6,076 bases of DNA. Source: Acidimicrobiales bacterium (GTDB lineage Bacteria; Actinomycetota; Acidimicrobiia; Acidimicrobiales; Iamiaceae). The notes under the pieces are model-generated. The model was not told where the DNA came from and made no database searches. It worked only from the letters and a program-made list of their open reading frames with translations. Every line of letters starts with the position of its first letter. Position 1 is the stretch's first letter. Location of the stretch: NCBI GenBank assembly GCA_020439605.1, contig JAGQSI010000116.1, forward strand, positions 1-6,076, in the 5' to 3' direction. Shown here piece by piece: positions 1 to 5,747 of this stretch. The translations under genes and the position numbers were made by a program.

Positions 1-923
1 TGAGTTGCTTCGCTGTGCCTCGTTGGCTTCCCGATGGAACCCGCAACTCGATTGAGATTCAGCGTCTCAAGGACAAGCTCGGTAACAAGTCCAACGCGTC
101 TAGCGAGATAGAACTAAACGGCGCTCTAGGACGTCTTGTTGGCGAGGAGGGCCGCGGTGTCCAGACCATTCTCACAATGGTCAACCACACCCGCCTCGAT
201 TGCATCATCGGAGTTGTCGGACAACTTCGCGCCGGCTATTCACAAGCAATCCATCACACCCGCCATCGGGCTGCTTTCGGAAAGACCCTGGTGGATCAGC
301 CCCTCATGCGAAATGTGCTCAGCGATCTCGCTCTGGAGAGCGAGGCGGCCACAACGCTGATGATGAGACTCGCTGGCGCATACGACCGAGGCGAATCCGA
401 ATTTGCCCGTATTGCTACCGCTATCGGCAAGTACTGGGTATGCAAACGTGCCCCTGTGTTCGCTGCTGAAACGCTGGAATGCCTTGGCGGAGCTGGCTAT
501 GTCGAAGAAGCTCCCATGGCGAGACTCTTCAGGGAATCTCCCTTGAACGGGGTCTGGGAGGGATCTGGAAACGTGATCTGCCTCGATGTCCTACGGGCTG
601 TGACACGAGACCCTGAATCGGTGGAGGCCTTCCTTGCAGAGCTTGAGTTGTCAAAGGGCGCAGATGTCCACTTGGACCGGCTCATCAGCGATCTTCATGT
701 GGAACTCACCGATCAGTCCGACGTTGAGTTGCGGGCCAGACGAATCGTGGAACGAGCAGCGGTTGCGCTCTGTGGATCGCTGTTGGTGCGCCACGCTCCC
801 GATTACGTTTCGGACGCCTACATCTCGAGCCGTTTCGCCGGTGACAGTTCACGAACCTTTGGCACGTTGGTCCCGGGCACGGACTTCGACGCCATCATTC
901 ATCGCTCCTGGCCCCAGGATTGA
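1..923 (+). CDS. AidB-like acyl-CoA dehydrogenase, C-terminal part (5' end outside window)
   Basis: A flavin-dependent acyl-CoA dehydrogenase of the AidB subfamily, which would oxidise an acyl-CoA at the alpha-beta bond in the cytoplasm. The frame (codons from base 3) is open to the window edge and reads S-C-F-A-V-P-R-W-L-P-D-G, an internal AidB motif, so the GTG at 15 is not the true start. Counting from that GTG as residue 1: RLKDKLGNKSNASSEIE (17-33) is the AidB signature; RHRAAFGK (83-90) and the CLGGAGY loop (156-162) are FAD-contacting regions of the family; WEGSGN (181-186) carries Glu182 at the position of the catalytic base. About 307 residues are present; E. coli AidB is about 541, so over half the protein is visible. 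AidB of E. coli also binds DNA through a basic C-terminal domain, but here residues 191-302 are net acidic (20 D/E against 12 K/R), so a metabolic role is more likely than a DNA-repair role. The stop overlaps the next gene by 4 nt. Subfamily is confident; substrate is unknown. Confidence 0.9.
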   Translation, partial: SCFAVPRWLPDGTRNSIEIQRLKDKLGNKSNASSEIELNGALGRLVGEEGRGVQTILTMVNHTRLDCIIGVVGQLRAGYSQAIHHTRHRAAFGKTLVDQPLMRNVLSDLALESEAATTLMMRLAGAYDRGESEFARIATAIGKYWVCKRAPVFAAETLECLGGAGYVEEAPMARLFRESPLNGVWEGSGNVICLDVLRAVTRDPESVEAFLAELELSKGADVHLDRLISDLHVELTDQSDVELRARRIVERAAVALCGSLLVRHAPDYVSDAYISSRFAGDSSRTFGTLVPGTDFDAIIHRSWPQD

Positions 924-950
924 CCTTGGCCACAGGATTGACTTTGGATC
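915..950 (+). repeat. 18-bp imperfect tandem duplication at the dehydrogenase/GH63 junction
   Basis: Two adjacent 18-base units start at 915 (caggattgaccttgg...) and 933 (caggattgactttgg...). The first 15 bases differ at one position; over 18 bases, 14 match. The unit holds an AGGA ribosome-binding-like core followed by TTG codons, and it spans the dehydrogenase stop codon (921-923). As the period is 18 it keeps the frame and gives LTLATG-LTLD at the N-terminus of the GH63 protein. The result is several equivalent TTG start candidates (920, 926, 938, 944). Confidence 0.75.
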
Positions 951-2263
951 AACTTCGACTAGATGCTGAGCAGGTTCTGAGATCCAATGACCGGGGGAAC
1001 TGGACCCGCCCGTCGCCTCGCCTTTACCCGCATCAGTGGAGTTGGGACAGCGCATTCATTGCCATTGGGTGGGCGCATCTAGATCCCTTACGAGCCATCG
1101 GGGAACTCAGGTCATTGCTGGAGGCGCAATGGGAGACGGGGATGATTCCCCACATTGCGTTTGACCCCGATGTTGATCTCAGCGCGTACGAACCAGGCCC
1201 CAACAGGTGGGCCAGCGCTGGGCATGCACCCCCAGAAAGGCTCACCAGCGCCATTTGCCAGCCTCCGGTGCATGCCATTGCGCTTGGCCGGATTCGAGAG
1301 ATCACTGTGCAGAGCCGCCCAGAACTCGTCGCACATATCGACGAGGCAATCGCAGAGCTGTATCCAAAGCTAGAGCGATGGCACCGCTGGCTTCACGAGG
1401 TGCGAGACCCTGATGGCACTGGGTTGATCACGATCCTTCACCCGTGGGAGAGCGGTCTGGACAACTCCCCTCGCTGGGATGAACCTCTGAACGCTGTTGG
1501 CCAATCAACTGCTTGTCTCGAGCGACCTGATCTGTTGGAAGTATCGAACAGCGATGAGCGCCCCACCAACACTGAATACCGCAGGTACATGTTTCTCCTT
1601 GAGAGCCTCGTGGCTCTAGATCACGACCAGAGCGCAGCCATGGAGACTCACCCGTTTCGAGCAGCCGATGTGTTCTTCAGCGCCATTCTCGCTGCCGCAG
1701 ATGATGCATTGTCAGAGCTCGCCGTGATCGCTCACCATCCACGTAGCGCCCACAGCCACCGCACCAACGCAGCTCTCATTCGCAAGGCGCTCGAACATAG
1801 GTGGGATCCGGAACTCTCAGCGTGCCTCGATGTGGATCTTCGTACTGGCGAGGCGCTCAGATCGGACACGATCGCCACTTTCGCGCCGTTGATTTCGGGA
1901 TGTGATCTGGATCGCTCTGCGATTCTGGTGGAGCGACTGTTTGGCCCGTCCTACTGCGGATCTCCTGGCTTGAAGTGGCAGTTGCCGCCAAGTAATGCCG
2001 TAACCTCGCCATCATTCGATTCCCGTGCGTACTGGCGAGGTCCGCAGTGGGCGCCTATCACGTGGCTGTTGTGGTGGGGGCTCAGTCGTGGAGGCCACGG
2101 CCGAAGCGCCGAACGTCTCAGAACCAGTGCACTTGATCAACTCAGTGCCGTTGGCTGCGTCGAGTACGTAGATCCCCTGACTGGCGATGGACTCGGCTCC
2201 CGGTCACAGTCCTGGACCGCAGCGGTTGCGCTCGACTGGCTGGCTCAGGAGTCCTCCAAGTGA
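920..2263 (+). CDS. GH63 family glucosylglycerate hydrolase-like glycosidase
   Basis: Probably hydrolyses glucosylglycerate (or the mannosyl analogue) to sugar and glycerate in the cytoplasm. In mycobacteria this reaction mobilises the compatible solute stored under nitrogen limitation. The 447-residue length is close to the roughly 446 of the Mycolicibacterium hassiacum enzyme. Motifs in order: YPHQWSWDSAF (36-46) and GMIPHIAFDP (74-83), substrate pocket; LTSAICQPPVHAI (108-120); HPWESGLDNSPRWD (174-187) with Asp181 as likely general acid; YWRGPQW (371-377), typical of this (alpha/alpha)6-barrel group; VEYVDPLTGD (414-423) with Glu415 as likely general base; SQSWTAA (429-435). No signal peptide or membrane segment is visible. 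The TTG at 920 gives a 4-nt overlap with the upstream stop. TTG 926 or 944, each 6 nt after an AGGA, are better placed for initiation, so the exact start is uncertain. Family and catalytic residues are confident; glucosyl versus mannosyl specificity is inferred. Confidence 0.88.
   Translation: MTLATGLTLDQLRLDAEQVLRSNDRGNWTRPSPRLYPHQWSWDSAFIAIGWAHLDPLRAIGELRSLLEAQWETGMIPHIAFDPDVDLSAYEPGPNRWASAGHAPPERLTSAICQPPVHAIALGRIREITVQSRPELVAHIDEAIAELYPKLERWHRWLHEVRDPDGTGLITILHPWESGLDNSPRWDEPLNAVGQSTACLERPDLLEVSNSDERPTNTEYRRYMFLLESLVALDHDQSAAMETHPFRAADVFFSAILAAADDALSELAVIAHHPRSAHSHRTNAALIRKALEHRWDPELSACLDVDLRTGEALRSDTIATFAPLISGCDLDRSAILVERLFGPSYCGSPGLKWQLPPSNAVTSPSFDSRAYWRGPQWAPITWLLWWGLSRGGHGRSAERLRTSALDQLSAVGCVEYVDPLTGDGLGSRSQSWTAAVALDWLAQESSK
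2247..2251 (+). promoter_or_regulatory. Ribosome-binding site of the HAD-like gene
   Basis: AGGAG lies inside the last codons of the GH63 gene, 8 nt before the GTG at 2260. With the GTGA stop/start overlap this supports GTG 2260 as the start and suggests translational coupling to the hydrolase. Confidence 0.7.
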
Positions 2264-2865
2264 CCGACACCAACCACCAACCGCTGGTGGTCTTCGCCCT
2301 GAGAGATGTTGCTTTTCGATGGTTGCCAGACGAGCGCATCGATGCCCTAGCCGCTTTGGTCACCATGGCACCGGGGCTGGTGGATCAACTCGTGATCCAG
2401 TCCGGTTTCAACGACGCTGCAGAACGAGGGGCCTTCACCCTCGACGAGTTCACCGAACAACTCTGCGCACTGCTGGGGCTACCCCACACAGCCGAGAACA
2501 CCGAAGCCATCCAGGCCGCATGGGCCAGAAGCTATGCACCAATTCCGGCAATCGCTCGTCTGGCGCGCTCAGAGGCCTACCGAAGTGCCGTGATGGGCAA
2601 CGGTGGTCCTCTTTGTGAAACAGCGGTGGACTCAGACAAAACCTGGGACGCGACACTGCTCTCCTGGAGGATCGGCACCACGTTCGATGGCCCGGAGGCA
2701 TATGAAAAGGCCGCCGCCACTTTCGCGACGACGGCCCAATCAATTCTCTACTTCGATGCTGACCAAGAGGCGCTGAACCACGCTCTAAGCGCTGGTTGGA
2801 ACGCTCACTTGTTCACTACTGCGCTCAACGCACAGTTGGTTATCCGAAGCGAAGGTCTCAGCTAA
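2260..2865 (+). CDS. Degenerate HAD-fold protein (YihX-like), probable pseudo-phosphatase
   Basis: A 201-residue protein that follows the layout of subfamily IA HAD phosphatases such as YihX: an N-terminal beta strand, a helical cap with an ERGAFTLDEFTEQL segment (55-68), and a C-terminal core with GPEAYEKAAATF (144-155) and SILYFDADQEAL (161-172). Each catalytic motif is altered. Motif I reads VVFALRDV (10-17), with Ala13 in place of the nucleophilic Asp. Motif II reads AVMGNGG (110-116), with Gly113 for Ser/Thr. Motif III reads TFDGPEAY (141-148), with Gly144 for Lys. Motif IV reads YFDADQE (164-170), keeping Asp166 but with Ala167 for the second Asp. The frame is uninterrupted and ends normally, so this looks like loss of catalysis in a maintained protein rather than a decaying gene. 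It overlaps the GH63 gene by 4 nt, which suggests co-production and perhaps a regulatory or partner role. HAD ancestry is fairly confident; loss of activity is inferred from motifs; function is unknown. Confidence 0.75.
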   Translation: MTDTNHQPLVVFALRDVAFRWLPDERIDALAALVTMAPGLVDQLVIQSGFNDAAERGAFTLDEFTEQLCALLGLPHTAENTEAIQAAWARSYAPIPAIARLARSEAYRSAVMGNGGPLCETAVDSDKTWDATLLSWRIGTTFDGPEAYEKAAATFATTAQSILYFDADQEALNHALSAGWNAHLFTTALNAQLVIRSEGLS

Positions 2866-4078
2866 GACGCTCGACGATCATGGCCATACCCTGGCCGCCA
2901 CCGACACACATTGACTCAATGCCGAAGGTCTTGTCGTCCTTGCGCAGGCCGTTGAGCAATGTGCCCATGATGCGTGCGCCGGTCATGCCGAAGGGGTGTC
3001 CAACAGCGATGGCACCACCGTTGACGTTGAGCTTGTCGTAGCTGATGCCGAGGTGCTTGGCAGAAGGAACGATCTGGGCAGCAAAGGCTTCGTTGATCTC
3101 AACAAGGTCAATGTCATCAATGGTCATGTTGGCTCGAGCCAATGCCTTGCGGATGGCCTCTACTGGACCGAGACCCATGATCTCGGGGTCCAGTCCGGTG
3201 ACAGCCGAAGACACGATCCGAGCAAGTGGGGTGATGCCGAGCTCTTTAGCTTTGGTGTCGCTCATGACTACAACTGCAGCGGCGCCGTCGTTGAGTGGGC
3301 AGGCGTTACCAGCGGTGACTGTGCCGTCGGGGCGGAAGACTGGCTTGAGTCCGGCGAGGCCCTCAGCGGTGGTGCCGGCGCGGATGCCGTCGTCCTTGGT
3401 TACGACAACCTCGTTGCCTTCGTCGTCCTTGGTGGTGACCGGGGTGATCTCGTTCTCCCAGAAACCATTTTCGAGCGAGGCGGTGGCGCGCTGTTGGCTA
3501 AGAGCAGCAAACTCGTCCTGCTCTTCACGGGTTACACCTTCAAGGGTGGCCACGTTCTCAGCGGTCTGGCCCATGGCGATGTAAACGTCGGGCAAGTTGC
3601 CTTCGATTGGGGTCCAAGCACCCTTGCCGCCAGCAGCAAACTCGGCGGTGCGGGCCTCTGCGGCTGCGTACTTGGGGTTGTGGGGGCCACTGTCGGCCAT
3701 GCCGCTCAAGAAGCGAGAAACGGTCTCGACACCAGCGGCAACGAAGACGTCTCCGTCGCCGGCCTGAATGGCGTGCTGAGCCATACGGATCGACATGAGG
3801 GAGGAAGAGCAGTAACGGTTGATGGTCACGCCCGGCACATTGGCCATGCCGGCCTGAATGGCGACGATGCGAGCAAGGTTGTAACCGGACTCGCCAGCGG
3901 GCTGGCCGCAGCCCAACAGCAGGTCTTCAACGTCGTTGCGATCAAGTTGAGGAACCTTGTTGAGTACGTCATCGACGATGAACGCGGTCAGGTCATCGGG
4001 ACGCTCGTTCTTGAGCGAACCCTTCATTGCACGACCAATCGGCGTACGTGATGTGGCGACAATTACTGCTTCTGGCAT
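2858..4078 (-). CDS. Acetyl-CoA C-acyltransferase (thiolase), FadA6-like
   Basis: A degradative thiolase: CoA-dependent cleavage of a 3-oxoacyl-CoA to acetyl-CoA and a shortened acyl-CoA, in the cytoplasm. The 406-residue length is typical. Active-site residues are all present (numbering from the ATG): nucleophile Cys90 in NRYCSSSL, Asn329 in NEAF, His361 in GGAIAVGHPFG, and Cys391 in MCVGGGQG. The motifs PEAVIVA, RPDDL, LPDVYIAMGQTAENVA, TAGNACPLNDGAAA and EIMGLGP resemble mycobacterial FadA6, which acts in steroid C/D-ring breakdown. Similar paralogues serve general beta-oxidation, and no steroid gene is visible here, so substrate is left open. ATG 4078 is chosen because AAGGAG sits 6 nt upstream; a TTG at 4084 is too close to that site. 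DUF2332 lies 39 nt upstream on the same strand. The 3' end overlaps the convergent HAD-like gene by 8 nt. Confidence 0.93.
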   Translation of the reverse strand: MPEAVIVATSRTPIGRAMKGSLKNERPDDLTAFIVDDVLNKVPQLDRNDVEDLLLGCGQPAGESGYNLARIVAIQAGMANVPGVTINRYCSSSLMSIRMAQHAIQAGDGDVFVAAGVETVSRFLSGMADSGPHNPKYAAAEARTAEFAAGGKGAWTPIEGNLPDVYIAMGQTAENVATLEGVTREEQDEFAALSQQRATASLENGFWENEITPVTTKDDEGNEVVVTKDDGIRAGTTAEGLAGLKPVFRPDGTVTAGNACPLNDGAAAVVVMSDTKAKELGITPLARIVSSAVTGLDPEIMGLGPVEAIRKALARANMTIDDIDLVEINEAFAAQIVPSAKHLGISYDKLNVNGGAIAVGHPFGMTGARIMGTLLNGLRKDDKTFGIESMCVGGGQGMAMIVERLS

Positions 4079-4084
4079 TACCAA

Positions 4085-4090
4085 CTCCTT
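4085..4090 (-). promoter_or_regulatory. Shine-Dalgarno site of the thiolase gene
   Basis: On the minus strand AAGGAG lies 6 nt before ATG 4078. It decides the start in favour of 4078 over the in-frame TTG at 4084. It is the strongest ribosome-binding site in the window, in keeping with good thiolase expression. Confidence 0.8.
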
Positions 4091-4117
4091 GAGTGATCCC
4101 CTGGGAAGGGTCCTTGT

Positions 4118-5332
4118 CTAGCTAAATAGAGGGTTTGGTTCCGAATCGACAGGTACCCAAACATTGGGACCTTCAAGCCATTCGATCCATCGGCCGTGGG
4201 GATGCATGTCCCCAAGACGGGTTTCGTTTCGACGACCATCCACCCATTCCATCGCCACGAGTGCCGTAGAGCGGCCATCCACTACCCCATCGCTACGCGG
4301 TGGCATCGGTAGTCCCGGGATTCTTTCTGGCTGCTCAGCGAACACGAACGCTAGATCTCGATGACGACCGATGCGCTCTAGCTCGCCTAGTAACTCACGT
4401 TGACGATTCAACGACAGATAGCCGAGTACCCACGTTGCAGTAACGATCGGGTACGCACCATCAGGGACTGCGGCGATCAGGCTGCTCAGTTCATGAGCGA
4501 GGTCACCTCTGCGAACTTGGGGAGGTACAACGGTTGCCAGAGCCAATGCGGCTTGCAGCTGGGCACACCGATCTGTTTCCTCGGGCCACTGACACGCGAG
4601 CAGCCAGCGAGAGTCGCTTAGACGTCCGACATTCAGCGGGTTGAGATCCACCCCAACGGCACTGGCAACCTCAAATGGTTCAGGTGGCATTTGAGGCACC
4701 CGGATTCCCCTGAGTTGGCACTCCAGGATCAATTTGGCCTTTGGACCAATTGAGGTGATGGGTTGGTCTCCCAAGTAGCGGTATCCATAGCGAGTTGGGT
4801 CAGTATTGAGCCCAGCCGAAGCCCCAAGCTCTATTAACCCAACCGGACCTCTATTGGCGAGAACCGACCAGATCGCCGGGTACAGAGCGCTACATCGTCC
4901 GACCTCGTTGGTCTGGGTTCTAGCAGTTTTGAGATGCATTTCGACCTGTGGATGATGCAGCGCCAACGTTCGAAAATGCGGCCACGGGTCATCATCGCCA
5001 TCTCCCACCTTGCGCGCAACAGAAGCTTCACCAAGCACAGTTGGATACCACTGCGCTAGTGGGCTCTGCTCTCCTGCTAACAGCACGTCATGGACCGCTG
5101 CCAACAACAAGTTGGGAACCTGTTGATCTGGAGGTGCGAGAAGCAGTCGAGCCGCTACCTCGAGGTCTGTAGCGGCGCCTTCGCATAGTCGTCTATAGAG
5201 CGCAAGTTTGGATACCGCTGTCTCTGCGAACTCACTAAAGAGGTGCGCCATCGCCAAGGCCTCAGCGTTGTCGCCCCCAACCCCAGTTGGTTCATGAGGT
5301 TCCCATGCGATTGGCCCCTGCGTCACCACCAC
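4118..5332 (-). CDS. DUF2332 domain-containing protein, function unknown
   Basis: A 404-residue soluble protein recognised as DUF2332, a family I know mainly from Actinobacteria and with no established function. Visible landmarks, in order: PNLLLAAVHDVLL (73-85) and PLAQWYPTV (91-99); TQTNEVGRC (139-147), highly characteristic; GLIELGASAGLN (165-176), which resembles the glycine-rich motif I of SAM-dependent methyltransferases; GVDLNPLNV (227-235); HPHGRWIEWL (377-386) near the C-terminus. No signal peptide or membrane helix is apparent. The GTG at 5332 gives the longest frame, but no ribosome-binding site precedes it and residues 1-27 do not look like the family. ATG 5251, with GAGG 8 nt upstream and directly before the conserved AHLFSEFAE, is a credible shorter start giving 377 residues. 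It lies 39 nt upstream of the thiolase on the same strand, so the two may be co-transcribed. A methyltransferase-like fold is inference only. Confidence 0.88.
   Translation of the reverse strand: MVVTQGPIAWEPHEPTGVGGDNAEALAMAHLFSEFAETAVSKLALYRRLCEGAATDLEVAARLLLAPPDQQVPNLLLAAVHDVLLAGEQSPLAQWYPTVLGEASVARKVGDGDDDPWPHFRTLALHHPQVEMHLKTARTQTNEVGRCSALYPAIWSVLANRGPVGLIELGASAGLNTDPTRYGYRYLGDQPITSIGPKAKLILECQLRGIRVPQMPPEPFEVASAVGVDLNPLNVGRLSDSRWLLACQWPEETDRCAQLQAALALATVVPPQVRRGDLAHELSSLIAAVPDGAYPIVTATWVLGYLSLNRQRELLGELERIGRHRDLAFVFAEQPERIPGLPMPPRSDGVVDGRSTALVAMEWVDGRRNETRLGDMHPHGRWIEWLEGPNVWVPVDSEPNPLFS
5260..5263 (-). promoter_or_regulatory. Possible ribosome-binding site for the shorter DUF2332 start
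   Basis: GAGG on the minus strand stands 8 nt before ATG 5251. No comparable site precedes GTG 5332. This favours 5251 as the real start, though a four-base match alone is weak. Confidence 0.4.
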
Positions 5333-5420
5333 CGGACCAGTCTTTCACGCTCAAAGCCGTGGCGCCACGAATCATTGCCTCTGCTTCATCTATCGAGAGT
5401 TCTCTGCGGCCGTATGGTTT
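5292..5420 (-). pseudogene. Possible 3' remnant of a gene cut by the IS element
   Basis: On the minus strand an open frame runs from the presumed IS edge to a TGA at 5292-5294. It encodes about 42 residues, including KPYGRRELSIDEAEAM followed by IRGATALSVKDW. Codons favour G in first position, as coding DNA does. No ribosome-binding site is evident for its internal ATG, so it looks more like the tail of a longer protein whose front was displaced by the insertion. It overlaps the long version of DUF2332 but would end 40 nt before the ATG 5251 start, a normal operon spacing. I do not recognise the protein. It may be chance: the frame is short and its composition is only weakly coding-like. Confidence 0.25.
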
Positions 5421-5441
5421 TGTGAGACAGGTTGTTAGGAG
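5421..5441 (+). repeat. Candidate left terminal inverted repeat of the IS
   Basis: The segment beginning TGTGAGACAGG just upstream of orfA is where the IS3 left inverted repeat is expected and starts with the usual TG. It ends in AGGAG (5437-5441), which may serve as the orfA ribosome-binding site, although 12 nt to the ATG is long. The partner repeat is not in the window, so this rests on position only. Confidence 0.35.
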
Positions 5442-5453
5442 CCTTTCTCAGAT

Positions 5454-5747
5454 ATGACTGATCGTAAGAAGTACAGCCGGGAGTTCCGTGATGACGCGGT
5501 TGGACTTGTTGTTTCCTCTGTTAGGCCGGTGGCCCAGGTGTGTGTGGACATCGGGGTGAATGAGGGAACTCTCGGGAATTGGGTCCGTAAGTACCAGGCA
5601 GAGAATCCGGAACGGTTCTCAGGCCCCGAACGTGAAGCGGTACCTTGGGAGGAGCATCAGCGGACGTTGGCTGAGGTTGCGAAACTGAAAGCCGAGATCG
5701 AGTTCTTGGGAAAAGTCAGCGCCTTCTTTGCAGCGAAGCAACCGTAG
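5454..5747 (+). CDS. IS3-family transposase OrfA
   Basis: A 97-residue DNA-binding subunit of an IS3-family transposase. The N-terminal helix-turn-helix is visible at residues 5-48: KKYSREFRDDAV, then VAQVCVDIGVNEGTLGNWVRKY. Residues 66-86 (EEHQRTLAEVAKLKAEIEFLG) form the short coiled coil typical of OrfA that mediates multimerisation. The length matches complete OrfA proteins. Lys87 is encoded by an AAA codon preceded by A, where ribosomes may slip back one base to make OrfAB. If they do not slip, the frame ends at TAG 5745-5747, giving the short OrfA, which in this family usually acts as a repressor or modulator of transposition. Confidence 0.9.
   Translation: MTDRKKYSREFRDDAVGLVVSSVRPVAQVCVDIGVNEGTLGNWVRKYQAENPERFSGPEREAVPWEEHQRTLAEVAKLKAEIEFLGKVSAFFAAKQP
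5711..5714 (+). promoter_or_regulatory. Likely -1 programmed frameshift site between orfA and orfB
   Basis: The orfA frame reads TTG GGA AAA GTC. The AAA codon at 5712-5714 can re-pair perfectly with AAA at 5711-5713, moving the ribosome into the orfB frame. orfB has no ATG near its start and its conserved N-terminus lies in that -1 frame, so a fused product is expected. The A-AAA-G run is weaker than the A-AAA-AAG heptamer of well-studied IS3 elements, and no stimulatory hairpin was identified. Confidence 0.55.

Noticed and set aside
15..923. Reading GTG 15 as the true start of the acyl-CoA dehydrogenase
   Set aside because: The codons before it (S-C-F-A) continue the AidB motif in frame to the window edge, and the N-terminal half of the family would be missing.
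2187..2618. Plus-strand open frame of 143 codons across the GH63/HAD junction
   Set aside because: Out of frame with two better-supported genes; Arg/His/Gly-rich product typical of a shadow frame.
2450..2743. Minus-strand open frame inside the HAD-like gene
   Set aside because: Considered because the HAD-like gene is catalytically degenerate, but the antisense product is Arg/Pro-rich with no domain, while the plus frame aligns with HAD proteins along its length.
3045..3584. Second plus-strand open frame (179 codons) opposite the thiolase
   Set aside because: Also antisense to the thiolase; Ser/Ala/Val-rich low-complexity product, no ribosome-binding site, no recognisable family.
2996..4051. 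Long plus-strand open frame (351 codons) opposite the thiolase
   Set aside because: It is fully antisense to a thiolase with all motifs intact. Its product is a glycine- and valine-rich string with no recognisable domain, as expected from the complementary strand of a GC-biased gene.
4095..4113. Possible hairpin in the DUF2332-thiolase gap (cccttcccaggg on the minus strand)
   Set aside because: Only three solid G-C pairs and no following U-tract; not enough for a terminator or leader structure.
5333..5453. Promoter for the transposase or for DUF2332 in the gap between them
   Set aside because: No convincing -35/-10 pair with proper spacing was found on either strand by eye.
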